64,000 bases of DNA, taken from NCBI RefSeq assembly GCF_024267675.1, contig NZ_JALDYX010000013.1:49646-113645 (forward strand), given 5' to 3'. The notes beneath the pieces are model-generated. The model was not told where the DNA came from, made no database searches, and saw only the letters and a list, made by a program, of their open reading frames with translations. Positions 1 through 9,241 of the stretch are shown here, piece after piece (positions within the stretch are counted from its first letter, which is position 1; the number at the start of each line of letters is the position of its first letter). Origin of the DNA: Marinobacterium sedimentorum. GTDB taxonomy: Bacteria; Pseudomonadota; Gammaproteobacteria; Pseudomonadales; Balneatricaceae. Position numbers and translations under genes: made by a program.

Positions 1-2
1 CC

Positions 3-149
3 ACAACCCAGGCGCAAGGCTTCTACTTCAGTGCAGCGGTAGACAGCGCCCGCGCCAGCGAACTTCTCCAGTTTGGTAGCATCCTGCCAACTGAGCTGGG
101 TGGGCGCTCCGCCAGCAGGCCGAAAGCGCCGCCAAAGGTATTCCCATGA
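3..149 (+). CDS. C-terminal end of an EAL-domain protein (5' cut by window edge)
   Basis: The reading frame is open from the left edge and ends at TGA 147-149. The visible 48 residues begin with TTQAQGFYFSAAV. This matches the last conserved block of EAL phosphodiesterase domains (Q-G-[FY]-[FY]-F-[SG]-x-[AP]), and the next gene carries QGYYFSRAV at the same place. The stop overlaps the next start as ATGA, which indicates translational coupling with the REC-GGDEF-EAL gene. The catalytic residues lie outside the window, so activity cannot be judged. The call rests on one short motif plus context. Confidence 0.6.
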   Translation, partial: TTQAQGFYFSAAVDSARASELLQFGSILPTELGGRSASRPKAPPKVFP

Positions 150-2035
150 ATATCCAGGCCCACGCAGGCAACCGCCGCATCCTGGTGATCGATGACAACC
201 CCGCCATTCACCGGGATTTTCGCAAGATACTCGATCCGGGTTTCGATAAAGATGAGGCGCTCGCCTCAACCGAAGCGGCCCTGTTCGGCACGACCCGCGT
301 TACGCGCCCGACCTATGAACTCGATTTTGCATTTCAGGGGCAAGAGGCGCTGAACATGGTCGAGCGCGCGCTGCAGGACAACAGGCCCTATGCCATGGCA
401 TTTATCGACATGCGCATGCCGCCCGGATGGGATGGCGTCGAGACCCTGGAGCACCTCTGGCGGGTCCAGCCGCTGCTGCAGGTTGCCCTCTGCACCGCCC
501 ATTCCGATTATTCCTGGGAAGATATGACGGAGCGCCTCGACCTGGGTGACCGGCTGCTCATCCTGAAAAAGCCATTCGAATCGATCGAGATTCGCCAAAT
601 GGCCAGCGCGCTGGTGGCAAAGTGGCAGATGGCACAAAAGGCGGCTCTGAAGATCGACAGCCTTGAGAAAACCGTTGCGCAAAGCGCTTGCGAGTTGCAG
701 GAGCTGGTCCATTTGTTCCACTACGACGACCTCACCGGCTTGCCAAATGCCGTATTGCTGCAGGATCGCATGGCACAGGCCGTGGCCATCGCCTGCCGTC
801 AGCGTAAAAGCCTGGCAGTGATGTACATCGGTCTGGATCGCTTCAAACTCATCAACAATGCTCTGGGGCACACGTCCGGTGATCTTTTGCTCACATCGGT
901 TGCTGCATGTCTGGTGGCAACGGTGCGCAAATCCGACTCCGTTTTTCGCAACAGCGGGGACGAATTCGTGATTGTGCTGCCCGATTTGAGACTCCCGCAA
1001 CAAGCCATTTCTATTGCAAACAAGCTACTGACCACACTCAGAAAGCCACAATCTATCGATGGGCAGAACCTCAACATCACCGCCAGCCTGGGTATCAGTA
1101 CCTATACGAACACAGGTAAGCACGCGGATACCCCGGTCGCGAACGCGGAAACCATGGTCGCGAACGCGGAAACCGCGATGCACAATGCCAAAGAAAATGG
1201 ACGCGATAATTTCCAGTTTTACAGCCCGGACATAAACCGGCGTGCCCGCGAGCAGCAATCAATCGAAGCCGGGCTGCACAAGGCCCTGGAAAGGCAGGAA
1301 TTCATACTGCACTACCAGCCGAAGCTGAATCTCAAAACCGGAACTATTACCGGAGTCGAGGCACTGATCCGCTGGCAGCATCCGGAGCGGGGATCCGTGC
1401 CCCCCGGCCAGTTCATCCCCGTTGCCGAGTACAGTGGCCAGATTATACCCATCAGTCGCTGGGTACTGCACGAAGCCTGCCGCCAGGCCAGAGCCTGGCG
1501 GCAGGCCGGATTACCGCAACTGATCATGGCGGTCAATATTTCCGCCGTCGAGTTTCGACAGCCGGATTTCCTGGACAGTATTCGTACGGTCTTAGAGGAA
1601 ACCCAGCTGGAGCCTCGCCTGTTCGAGCTCGAGCTCACTGAAAGTGCGCTGATTCAAAATGTCGAGTTTACAGTCTCGATCCTGCTGGCACTCAAAGACC
1701 TGGGCGTGCGGATGGCGATTGATGACTTTGGCACCGGCTATTCAAGCTTGAGTTATCTGAAGCAGTTTCCAGTCGATGTACTGAAAATCGACCAGTCGTT
1801 TGTGAAAGATATAGGCAAATCGGACAGTGATGCCATCGTCAGCGCCATTATCAGCATGGGCCAAAGTCTCAGGTTTAAAATCATCGCCGAGGGCGTCGAA
1901 ACACGGGAACAGCTGGACTTTCTTCAGGCCCGCCAATGCGAAGAAGGCCAAGGCTATTACTTTAGCCGGGCGGTTACCGCTGAGGCATTTGCCGCGCTGC
2001 TGGCAGGCGGCATTATAGTGGGGGCGGACGTTTAG
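146..2035 (+). CDS. Response regulator with REC, GGDEF and EAL domains (c-di-GMP turnover)
   Basis: The 629-residue cytoplasmic protein starts with a receiver domain: ILVIDDN supplies the acidic pocket, AFIDMRMPP at about residue 89 the phospho-acceptor Asp, and LILKKPF the conserved Lys. A linker of about 50 residues leads to a GGDEF domain whose signature is SGDEF instead of GGDEF; some SGDEF and AGDEF cyclases are active. The EAL domain keeps EALIRW, NISAVEF, ELTES, IDDFGTGYSSL, KIDQSF and AEGVET, so phosphodiesterase activity is expected. It starts inside the ATGA overlap with the upstream EAL gene. The kinase at 3136-4950 in the same cluster is the natural phosphodonor (inference). Net synthesis or degradation of c-di-GMP cannot be read from sequence. 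Confidence 0.9.
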   Translation: MNIQAHAGNRRILVIDDNPAIHRDFRKILDPGFDKDEALASTEAALFGTTRVTRPTYELDFAFQGQEALNMVERALQDNRPYAMAFIDMRMPPGWDGVETLEHLWRVQPLLQVALCTAHSDYSWEDMTERLDLGDRLLILKKPFESIEIRQMASALVAKWQMAQKAALKIDSLEKTVAQSACELQELVHLFHYDDLTGLPNAVLLQDRMAQAVAIACRQRKSLAVMYIGLDRFKLINNALGHTSGDLLLTSVAACLVATVRKSDSVFRNSGDEFVIVLPDLRLPQQAISIANKLLTTLRKPQSIDGQNLNITASLGISTYTNTGKHADTPVANAETMVANAETAMHNAKENGRDNFQFYSPDINRRAREQQSIEAGLHKALERQEFILHYQPKLNLKTGTITGVEALIRWQHPERGSVPPGQFIPVAEYSGQIIPISRWVLHEACRQARAWRQAGLPQLIMAVNISAVEFRQPDFLDSIRTVLEETQLEPRLFELELTESALIQNVEFTVSILLALKDLGVRMAIDDFGTGYSSLSYLKQFPVDVLKIDQSFVKDIGKSDSDAIVSAIISMGQSLRFKIIAEGVETREQLDFLQARQCEEGQGYYFSRAVTAEAFAALLAGGIIVGADV

Positions 2036-2179
2036 GGCGGCCCGCTGGTGGGTAAACTCCATCAACAGGGGTATTTCCAGGCGGTATCGAACCGGGCCGG
2101 GGCCGTCCCTTGCGACGGCAGTGGGCTAATGAACACAAACCCGCCATTCATGTTTGGCCAGGAGCAAGGAAGAATCCGA

Positions 2180-3139
2180 ATGCCCATGCGCCCTCTGTCA
2201 TTTAGCCTCGCCTTACTGCTCGCACTGCCGTGTCCGTTGGACGCGTCCCCGCGCAATGAACCGATCAAGCCGATATCCTTGACTCGAACCGCAGATCCGG
2301 CGCGAACCGAGCTGGGTAGCCGACTGTTTCACGATGTTCGCCTGTCTGCCAACAACCGTGTGGCGTGCGTTAGCTGTCATGATCTGACCCACGGTGGCGC
2401 CGACAGCCGGGCCCATTCGCTGGGCATCAGTGGCAAGCCAACGGCCGTGAATACCCCGACCGTGTTCAATGCGGCGCTGAACTTCAGGCAGTTCTGGAAT
2501 GGCCGCGCAGACTCGCTGGAGGCCCAGATTGACGCCGTGATCGAGAACCCCGACGAGATGGGCTCAACATGGCCGGACGTGGTCGCCAAGGTGGCACAGG
2601 ACGCCAGCTACAAGACGGGCTTCACCGAGGCTTACCCCGACGGGGTAACTCAGGCAAATATCCGCAATGCGATCGCTACGTTCGAGCGTACGCTGCTCAC
2701 TCCAAACTCGCCCTTCGACCGCTATCTGCTGGGTGATACCGACGCCATCAGCGCCGACGAGAAGGCCGGCTATCTCAAGTTCAAGCAGTACGGCTGTGTT
2801 GCCTGCCATCAGGGGGTGAACATCGGCGGCAACATGTACCAGAAATTTGGCGTCATGGGGGACTACTTCAAGCAACGCGGTAACCCGACCGACGCCGATC
2901 TGGGCCGATTTCTGGTCACCCGGGACGAAGAAGACAGGCACGTTTTCAAGGTACCAAGCCTGCGCAATGTTGCACTCACTGCGCCCTATTTTCACGATGC
3001 ATCGGCCAAGACGCTGGAGGACGCCGTCGATGTGATGTTCAGGTACCAGCTGGGCCGTGCCGCATCACCGGAAGACAAGGGGTCGATCATCCGATTTCTC
3101 AAAACGCTCACCGGTGTACAGGAGACTAGCCTGCAATGA
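2180..3139 (+). CDS. Diheme cytochrome c peroxidase family protein (periplasmic)
   Basis: The 319-residue protein has a signal peptide (MPMRPLSFSLALLLALPCPLDA) and two heme c motifs, CVSCH at residues 63-67 and CVACH at 206-210. This is the CcpA/MauG architecture: the N-terminal heme is the peroxidatic site and the C-terminal one the electron-entry site. Family blocks such as NTPTVFNAALNFRQFWNGR and KVPSLRNVALTAPYFHDA are present. The frame is open further upstream, but ATG 2180 follows AAGGA at good spacing and opens directly into the signal peptide, so it is preferred. Its TGA overlaps the kinase ATG (ATGA, 3136-3139). That coupling suggests a sensory or redox role beside peroxide removal. 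Some diheme members are oxidases and not peroxidases. Confidence 0.9.
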   Translation: MPMRPLSFSLALLLALPCPLDASPRNEPIKPISLTRTADPARTELGSRLFHDVRLSANNRVACVSCHDLTHGGADSRAHSLGISGKPTAVNTPTVFNAALNFRQFWNGRADSLEAQIDAVIENPDEMGSTWPDVVAKVAQDASYKTGFTEAYPDGVTQANIRNAIATFERTLLTPNSPFDRYLLGDTDAISADEKAGYLKFKQYGCVACHQGVNIGGNMYQKFGVMGDYFKQRGNPTDADLGRFLVTRDEEDRHVFKVPSLRNVALTAPYFHDASAKTLEDAVDVMFRYQLGRAASPEDKGSIIRFLKTLTGVQETSLQ

Positions 3140-4950
3140 AAATGCCCCTACAGCTTCGTACGGCCAGCCTGGGGCTGGTATTCGCGGCGCTCCTGGTGTT
3201 TTTGTACATCAAAAACCCGGCGTATGACGCAACAGCCTACTTCGAAAGCATCGCGTTGCTGCGCCAGATCAAGCAGCTGGATGCCCGCTGGGAGCTCGAC
3301 GCACTGAAATCGAAGATCGGCGTAAACACCAGCTACGACCCGCTGGTCAACCCGCTCAGCGAGCTGGACAGACTGCGCGAGCAAGTGAACAGGCTCGGCA
3401 TCCAGCAACTTCAGGGCACAGCCGCCGACTGGAACCGCAGTTTCGGCGCCTACCAGGACATCACCGAACACAAAACCAGCCTGATAGAAGGCTTCAAAAC
3501 CCATAATGCCGTGTTACGCAACTCCCTGGCTTTTTTACCCACAGCTGCAAGCGATGTTCAGGATGCTATTTACCATTTGGCCCACCAGGAGCAAGGCGGC
3601 AAGCGGGAGGCACTGGAGCACATAGCGGCGCAGGTAGACAGCGTGCTGCTGAGCAGCCTGGTCTTCAGCCAGGCCGACACCGAAGGCAAGGTGTCGGAAA
3701 TCATCACGGAGCTGGATGAGCTGGCCGCTGTGTCTGGGTCCCTGCCCCCCGCCATCGTTTCCGGGCTGGAAATTTTCATGGCCCATGTACGTACCCTCAT
3801 AGACGAGAAAAAACGGGTTAACGGGCTCCTGAGCGGTATTACTTCGGTGCCGGTCGCGGCACACATTGACGATCTCGAGTACCTGCTCAGCCAGGAACAG
3901 CAGCAGGCCGCGGCACGCACCCTGCAGTACCGGCAGTACCTGCTCTTCCTCTCCGCCATACTGGCGGGCCTGCTGCTCTACGTGGCCAGCCGGCTGGTAC
4001 GCAGCTATGCGGTGATCAACCGGGTCAATCAGCAGCTCCAGACGGCCAATGACAGCCTGGAACAGCGGGTGCAGGAGCGTACCCTCGAACTTCAGCAGGC
4101 ACAGGGCAAGCTGGTGGACTCCGCACGCCAGGCAGGCATGGCGGAAATCGCCACCAATGTGCTGCATAACGTGGGGAATGTGCTCAACAGCGTGAACATC
4201 TCGGCCGAGCTGACCATGCGCCAGGTGCGCACATCCAAGGTCCAGGGCCTGGCCAGGGCCATGCAGATGCTGAATCAGCACGCCACGGATCTGGGCGACT
4301 TCATCACCCATGACGACAAGGGCAAACTGTTGCCAGGATATCTGAATCAGCTGGCCGAGGCGCTGCAGACCGAACAGCAAAGCATCCTCGACGAGCTTGG
4401 GCAGTTATCCCGCAGTGTCGATCACATCAAGGAGATCGTCTCCACCCAGCAAGCCTATGCCGGCGCCGCCAACCTGGTCGAACCCCTGCAGATAGGCAGC
4501 CTGATCGAGGATGCCCTGCGCATGAACAACAGCGCGCTCGACCGCCATCAGGTCACCGTGGTCAAGCAATTTTCCGAGGTGCCGGTACTGTTACTGGATA
4601 AGCACCGACTACTGCTGATCCTGATCAACCTGATCAGTAATGCCAAGAACGCGATGGCCGACCTGGCCGAGCATGCCCGCACACTGACCCTGAGCGTGAC
4701 CATGGTCGATACGGACACACTGCAGATCGGCGTACAGGACGATGGCGAAGGCATTGAGCCGGACAACCTGACTCGCATCTTTACCCATGGATTCAGCACC
4801 CGCAAAGATGGCCACGGCTTCGGCCTGCACAGTTGCGCGGTGGCGGCAATGGAGATGGGGGGCAGCCTGAAGGCCCACAGCGATGGACCGGGCAAAGGCG
4901 CCCTGTTTACCCTTGCGTTACCCTGCCAGACAGAAGAGAGCACTCTATGA
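3136..4950 (+). CDS. Membrane sensor histidine kinase with a DAHL-like helical periplasmic domain
   Basis: The 604-residue protein has TM1 at about residues 11-26, an all-helical periplasmic region of about 240 residues and TM2 at about 267-287. A coiled coil follows, then an H-box of the VLHNVGNVLNSV type with His344, and an HATPase domain (N box LINLISNAKNAM, DDGEGIEP, GFSTRKDGHGFGLH). The SYDPLV motif near the start of the periplasmic region is typical of DAHL (double all-helical ligand-binding) domains. That assignment is from memory of the family. It is co-translated with the diheme peroxidase (ATGA overlap) and lies downstream of a receiver-GGDEF-EAL protein, its probable target. The ligand is unknown. 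Confidence 0.85.
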   Translation: MKMPLQLRTASLGLVFAALLVFLYIKNPAYDATAYFESIALLRQIKQLDARWELDALKSKIGVNTSYDPLVNPLSELDRLREQVNRLGIQQLQGTAADWNRSFGAYQDITEHKTSLIEGFKTHNAVLRNSLAFLPTAASDVQDAIYHLAHQEQGGKREALEHIAAQVDSVLLSSLVFSQADTEGKVSEIITELDELAAVSGSLPPAIVSGLEIFMAHVRTLIDEKKRVNGLLSGITSVPVAAHIDDLEYLLSQEQQQAAARTLQYRQYLLFLSAILAGLLLYVASRLVRSYAVINRVNQQLQTANDSLEQRVQERTLELQQAQGKLVDSARQAGMAEIATNVLHNVGNVLNSVNISAELTMRQVRTSKVQGLARAMQMLNQHATDLGDFITHDDKGKLLPGYLNQLAEALQTEQQSILDELGQLSRSVDHIKEIVSTQQAYAGAANLVEPLQIGSLIEDALRMNNSALDRHQVTVVKQFSEVPVLLLDKHRLLLILINLISNAKNAMADLAEHARTLTLSVTMVDTDTLQIGVQDDGEGIEPDNLTRIFTHGFSTRKDGHGFGLHSCAVAAMEMGGSLKAHSDGPGKGALFTLALPCQTEESTL

Positions 4951-4970
4951 CCGACGGCGGCATCGCCTAA
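4947..4970 (+). other. Seven-codon ORF overlapping the kinase stop; possible cut-off cistron
   Basis: ATG at 4947 overlaps the kinase TGA as ATGA, the same arrangement that joins the other genes of this operon. The frame reads MTDGGIA and then stops at TAA 4968-4970. A MITE-1 copy begins about 35 bases later. This looks like the start of a further cistron that was lost, although a chance overlap cannot be excluded. Confidence 0.3.
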
Positions 4971-5004
4971 TTACCAGCGCGCAAATGCGACACCCCGCGG
5001 CCCT

Positions 5005-5290
5005 GGCAGCCTGTCTGGCTTGACCGAACCTGGCGAGGGAAAGACCGATGTGCGCCAGTTTTTAAGCTCTTTTAAAGCGATAAATCGGCAGTATCGCCGA
5101 TTTACACCTAGCAAGCTACAAGGATGCCGCTTGCGAATAGTGCTTCTATAAAAAGTATAAAAAGAGCCTGGAAAATGCCCCCCTCTTTGCCCAGGAGAAT
5201 CGGCCCTTGCGCACGACGGCATGGATACAGCAGCCAGGGCGCAGCAGGATGCCCGAGCCGGGTAGATCAGTGTGAAGTCCGACCGGCCGC
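5005..5290 (+). mobile_element. MITE-1 copy A (diverged non-autonomous element)
   Basis: The left terminus GGCAGCCTGTCTGGCTT and the right terminus AAGTCCGACCGGCCGC are imperfect inverted repeats. They match the ends of four other copies in this window. The interior holds the family's small hairpin AAATCGGC-6 nt-GCCGATTT near 5086-5107 and the block ending in GGGTAGATCAGTGTGAAGT. It contains no coding sequence. It fills the 340-base space between the kinase operon and the convergent symporter gene. Confidence 0.7.
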
Positions 5291-5312
5291 TGGCGCAGCT
5301 AAAGTCCGGTAC

Positions 5313-6923
5313 CTAACGCAGTTTTGCTAATGGCACAGCCGATTCCGCGCTCTGTGCAGGCTCCGCGGCCGGCTGCTGCAACCGGCTCCGGTAGGCCCGC
5401 AGTTCCCGCCGTACCAGCGGTGCAAGCAGGTAAATTCCCAGCACATTGGGCACACAGATCAGAAACACCATGGCATCGGAGAAGCTCAGTACGGCCTCCA
5501 GCTGGATCATGCAGCCCAGCGCCGCAAAAATGCAGAACACCAGTTTGAAGCCCAGATCCGCCCCTGGTTTTTCCCCCACGATGTAGGTCCAGCCCTTGAG
5601 GCCATAATAGGACCAGGAAATCATGGTCGAGAACGCAAACAGCATGGCGGCAAAGGCCAGCAGCGGTGGCGACCAGCTCAGCTGGCGCTCAAACGCCGCC
5701 GAGGTCATGGCCACGCCGCCCTCTATGTCGGTCAGGCCCGGCTGGTAATAGAGCGTGGTGATGATGACCAGCGCCGTGAGGCTGCAGATCACGATCGTAT
5801 CGATAAAGGGTTCAAGCAGGGCCACGTAGCCCTCGGTCGCAGGCTCTCGGGTGCGCACCGCCGAGTGGGCGATGGCCGCCGACCCCAGGCCCGCCTCGTT
5901 GGAAAACACGGCGCGCTGAAAACCGACGATCATGGCGCCCAGGGCGCCGCCGGAAACGCCTGTCGAGGTGAAAGCGCCGTCCCAGATGGCCTGCAGCGCA
6001 AAGGGCAGAGCTTCACGGTTCAGCAGAATGAGCAACAGCGCCAGCCCCACATAGAGCACGGCCATAAAGGGCACCACCTTCTCGGTGACCTTCACGATGC
6101 TGCGAATGCCGCCGATGATCACATATCCCACCACCGCGGCCGTGACCACACCGAAGAGCCAGCCCTTGTCACTGAACCAGCTCTGCTCCTGGCCACCGGT
6201 GGCCGCCACAAATTGCTCGAATGCCTGGTTGGACTGAAACATATTGCCGATTCCCATGGCACCGATAACGATGCCCCAGGCATAGAGCAGCCCCATCAGC
6301 CGCCCCATGCGCAGCAAGCCCCGGCGGGCCAGGCCATCACGCAGGTAATACATGGGGCCACCGGAAATTGAGCCGTCCTTATTGTGCTGGCGAAACATCA
6401 CCGCCAGGGTGCATTCGACAAACTTGGTGGACATGCCGAGAAAGCCCGCCACCAGCATCCAGAAGACAGCGCCCGGGCCACCAATGGCAATCGCCACCGC
6501 CACACCACCGATATTGCCTATACCTACGGTGCCGGACAGTGCCGTTGCCAATGCCTGAAAATGGGATACCTCCCCCGCGTCACCGGGGGTAGAGAAATCA
6601 CCACGCACCAGTCGCAGCGCATGGGGCAAGCCTCGCAGGTTGATAAAGCCCAGATAGAGGGTACAGAACAGAGTTCCGGCCACCAGCCAAAGCACCACCA
6701 GCGGCAGTTGCACGCCCAGCAGCTCAACACTGTAGAACACCAGGCTGGAAAACAGCTCGCTCAGCGGCGCAAGCAGTGCATTGACCTGGGCATCCAGCCC
6801 TTGGGCCCGGCACAGAGGCGCCAGTAGCAGTAGCAGCAGCCCGAGGGGCTGGATGATGCGAAAACGTCTGATACGGCGGACACGAAGGTCCGCCTGTAGA
6901 CAGGCAACAGGTTTACAGGTCAT
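5313..6923 (-). CDS. Sodium:alanine/glycine symporter (AGCS family)
   Basis: The 536-residue polytopic membrane protein carries the AGCS signature (ATALSGTVGIGNIGGVA) after the second helix, then GGPGAVFWM, KFVECTLAV, GGPMYYLRDGL and VFSNEAGLGSA. Members couple Na+ or H+ to uptake of alanine or glycine. The start at 6923 has GGGAG about 11 bases upstream. The N-terminus carries an extra hydrophobic leader (LGLLLLLLAPLCRAQG) before the usual first helix, as seen in part of the family. It is monocistronic and convergent with the kinase operon. Substrate specificity is not determined by sequence. Confidence 0.92.
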   Translation of the reverse strand: MTCKPVACLQADLRVRRIRRFRIIQPLGLLLLLLAPLCRAQGLDAQVNALLAPLSELFSSLVFYSVELLGVQLPLVVLWLVAGTLFCTLYLGFINLRGLPHALRLVRGDFSTPGDAGEVSHFQALATALSGTVGIGNIGGVAVAIAIGGPGAVFWMLVAGFLGMSTKFVECTLAVMFRQHNKDGSISGGPMYYLRDGLARRGLLRMGRLMGLLYAWGIVIGAMGIGNMFQSNQAFEQFVAATGGQEQSWFSDKGWLFGVVTAAVVGYVIIGGIRSIVKVTEKVVPFMAVLYVGLALLLILLNREALPFALQAIWDGAFTSTGVSGGALGAMIVGFQRAVFSNEAGLGSAAIAHSAVRTREPATEGYVALLEPFIDTIVICSLTALVIITTLYYQPGLTDIEGGVAMTSAAFERQLSWSPPLLAFAAMLFAFSTMISWSYYGLKGWTYIVGEKPGADLGFKLVFCIFAALGCMIQLEAVLSFSDAMVFLICVPNVLGIYLLAPLVRRELRAYRSRLQQPAAEPAQSAESAVPLAKLR

Positions 6924-7122
6924 TGGGCTGGCTCCCGAAAGTTGTTCTTGTTAGGAGTGAAGGCCCCAACCGGGTAGCACCGCAAAAGCGGGCATCCGGC
7001 CAGCAGAGGGCTAATACTATAACGATCAGGGCTCGGGTAGCCGAAGAACCAGTTGCAGCCCGATGCTGGGACCAGTGACCTGCCCTGCAGGCTGTAAGCT
7101 ATAAGTGATACGCGTTGGGTAT

Positions 7123-7554
7123 TTACTCGTAGCGCCGGCCCTTGTGGCGCAGCCAGCCGCTTGCATGATTTCCCCTTGGATCATGGTGCGTCCAGTGCAC
7201 CACGCCACCGCGGTCATTCCACTCATACTCGCCGTAAAACTCCACCTCATCACCTTCTCTCAGGCTGTCGATACGCGGCGCAAGGTCGATATTGTGGGCA
7301 ATCAGCAGGGTGCCGCCACCGGGCAGATCCAGGATAAAACGCTGGTGCCGGCTGCCCTTAAGATCATCCGCCAGCAGCCGCGACACCCGGCCGCTGCCTT
7401 GCACCTGCGTATCGCTTTGCCGCCTGGCGATCACCTGCATCAGAGCCGCGTTCGAGACAGCAGCAGATTCAGCCACAGCACCGGTCGGAGCCATGCGCTC
7501 CAGCACGCTGAATCCACCCACTGCCAGCAGCACCAGCAACAACCATTTTTTCAT
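7123..7554 (-). CDS. DUF3465 family exported protein
   Basis: The 143-residue protein has a short signal peptide (MKKWLLLVLLAVGGFSVL) and the DUF3465 core: GSRHQRFILDL, LLIAHNIDLAPRI, GDEVEFYGEYEWN, GVVHWTHHDP and HASGWLRHKGRRYE. The fold is probably a small OB-like beta barrel in the periplasm; function is unknown. The frame is open 26 codons further upstream, but the Met at 7554 opens directly into the signal peptide and is preferred. It lies between the symporter and the GreB-like gene, with no clear operon partner. Confidence 0.85.
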   Translation of the reverse strand: MKKWLLLVLLAVGGFSVLERMAPTGAVAESAAVSNAALMQVIARRQSDTQVQGSGRVSRLLADDLKGSRHQRFILDLPGGGTLLIAHNIDLAPRIDSLREGDEVEFYGEYEWNDRGGVVHWTHHDPRGNHASGWLRHKGRRYE

Positions 7555-7711
7555 GCGTTCAGTCCAAAGGTTTCCAGCGCTCAATCTCAGGGGCGCCAGG
7601 TTACGGTTAAAGAGCGACATCAAAGTAACCAATCGCGCCCTGCGGTACTTTGCGACTGGCCAACAGAGCAGCCAGGATTTAGCTTAAGGTTTTAACCCAG
7701 TGAAGCCTGCC

Positions 7712-8212
7712 ATGAGCCGAGCCTTTGTAAAAGAAGACAGTGACCAGCCGGAGCGCCTGCCGGATCGGCCGCTGAGCGAGCACCCCAACTATATGACTGT
7801 CGAAGGCCACCGCCACATGCAGGCCTCGCTGCAGCGGTGCGAACAGGAAATCACGGCCCTAAAGGCCGGCGATGACTGGGCCGCCAGTACCCGACTGCCA
7901 GCCCTGGAGCGGGATCTGCGCTACTACCGTGCGCGGCTGAAAACAGCCCAGGTTCTGGAGCCCGCCAGCACCACGGCAGCAACCGTACGTTTTGGCTGCA
8001 GCCTGCACTTTATCGACGAACTGAATAACGAACACCGGTTTCGCATTGTTGGCGAAGACGAAGCCGATATAGCCCGGGGCCTGCTCAGCTGGACGTCACC
8101 GCTGGCCAGGACCCTGCTGGGTCGCAGCCTTGGCGATTGCCTGCGCTGGCAGCGTCCGGCCGGTGACCTTGAGATAGAGATCACCGCCATCGACAGCCGC
8201 CCCCTGGATTGA
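7712..8212 (+). CDS. GreA/GreB-family transcription elongation factor-like protein
   Basis: The 166-residue protein starts with MSRAFVKEDSD, the common N-terminus of GreB-like proteins, followed by LSEHPNYMT. A predicted coiled coil (about residues 40-80) and a C-terminal FKBP-like Gre domain (VRFGCSLHFID ... FRIVGEDEADIARGLLSWTSPLARTLLGRSLGD) come next. Such proteins enter the RNA polymerase secondary channel and stimulate transcript cleavage or change initiation. The coiled coil is short, so it may be a GreB paralogue with a regulatory role. A GTG at 7700 is an alternative start; ATG 7712 matches the family. Confidence 0.8.
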   Translation: MSRAFVKEDSDQPERLPDRPLSEHPNYMTVEGHRHMQASLQRCEQEITALKAGDDWAASTRLPALERDLRYYRARLKTAQVLEPASTTAATVRFGCSLHFIDELNNEHRFRIVGEDEADIARGLLSWTSPLARTLLGRSLGDCLRWQRPAGDLEIEITAIDSRPLD

Positions 8213-8227
8213 AATGCCCGCGGCAGT

Positions 8228-9109
8228 TCAGCCCCGTGCGGCGGTCATCTCCTGCCAGAACCCCTGGGCCAGCTCGCTCAGAGGCATGTCCCGCAGCCGG
8301 ATCAGGTAAATCGGCACCCGGCTGCGGGAACTAAAGTTTTCCACCTCCAGTGCGACCAGCTGCCCGGTCTCCAGCTGGGTCTGCATCATCTGCTCCGGCA
8401 TGCGCGCCCAGCCCATGCCCGCCACCAGCAGGGCTTTTTTCATTTGATAATCCCCTACATACCAGCGCTGCCCGCCCGGAATCACATGGACGTGGTCAAA
8501 GGGCGCCTGGGAGCCGGTATCGCTGAGCAGAATATGCGGGCGGCCGCGCAGTTCGCTTTGGGGCAGTACCCGGTTGCCTGCCGTGTCGAAATACCCGGGC
8601 GCCGCCACTGTCAGCATGTCGATGTCGCCGACACGGACAAATTCAAAGCGCTCATCCAGGCCCGTATGGGGTCCCAGGGCCAGATCTGCCTTTTCCTGCA
8701 GCAGGGATTCCACTATTCCCGACAGGTGCTGGGTATTGATGCTCAGATGCATCTGCGGATAGCGCCCACAGAACTCCTTTACGGTTTGCAGCCACAGTGG
8801 ATAGGCGCACATGGCACTGAGAGACAGCGCCAGCGACGGCGCTGCGTCCTGGGCCAGGTGATGCCCCAGGGTTTCCAGACGCTGCACCTGCCCCAGCAGC
8901 TTGTGGGCTTCACGGTAGAACGACTTGCCCGCAGGCGTCAGCGCGGGTCTGTAGCTGTCACGGTTGAACAGCTGCAGCTCGAACTCATCTTCCAGCGCCC
9001 GCACCGCGGCACTCACCGTGGACTGGGTCTTGAACACCTGGCCTGCGGCGGCGCGAAAACTGCCCCGCTCCACCACGGCAATAAACGCCCTTAGCTGCTC
9101 ATTGGTCAT
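8228..9109 (-). CDS. LysR-type transcriptional regulator
   Basis: The 293-residue protein has an N-terminal winged helix-turn-helix (MTNEQLRAFIAVVERGSFRAAA, STVSAAVRALE) and a C-terminal periplasmic-binding-protein-like effector domain (LALSLSAMCAYPLWLQ ... DLALGPHTGLDE). It is divergent from the TSUP exporter at 9242 with a 132-base shared control region containing a dyad, so it probably regulates that exporter. The effector is unknown; for TSUP partners, sulfite, sulfoacetate or organic acids are typical. Confidence 0.9.
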   Translation of the reverse strand: MTNEQLRAFIAVVERGSFRAAAGQVFKTQSTVSAAVRALEDEFELQLFNRDSYRPALTPAGKSFYREAHKLLGQVQRLETLGHHLAQDAAPSLALSLSAMCAYPLWLQTVKEFCGRYPQMHLSINTQHLSGIVESLLQEKADLALGPHTGLDERFEFVRVGDIDMLTVAAPGYFDTAGNRVLPQSELRGRPHILLSDTGSQAPFDHVHVIPGGQRWYVGDYQMKKALLVAGMGWARMPEQMMQTQLETGQLVALEVENFSSRSRVPIYLIRLRDMPLSELAQGFWQEMTAARG

Positions 9110-9131
9110 GCCGCCGAAGCTCCGGTTAATG

Positions 9132-9150
9132 AATGATAAAAACGATCATT
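9132..9150. promoter_or_regulatory. Inverted repeat in the LysR/TSUP divergent promoter, candidate operator
   Basis: AATGAT-N7-ATCATT is a perfect 6+6 dyad 23 bases upstream of the LysR start. The neighbouring AT-rich stretch (ATATCGTTATCATAC, 9173-9187 region) repeats similar half-sites. LysR regulators bind T-N11-A dyads in divergent intergenic regions, which suits this place. No binding data exist. Confidence 0.45.
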
Positions 9151-9241
9151 ATGAGCTAAACATATCGTTATCATACGTTCATAAACCGGTCTACTCTAGC
9201 CCCATATTGAAGCGATTTCCAAGCCGAAGGAGCATCCTGCA

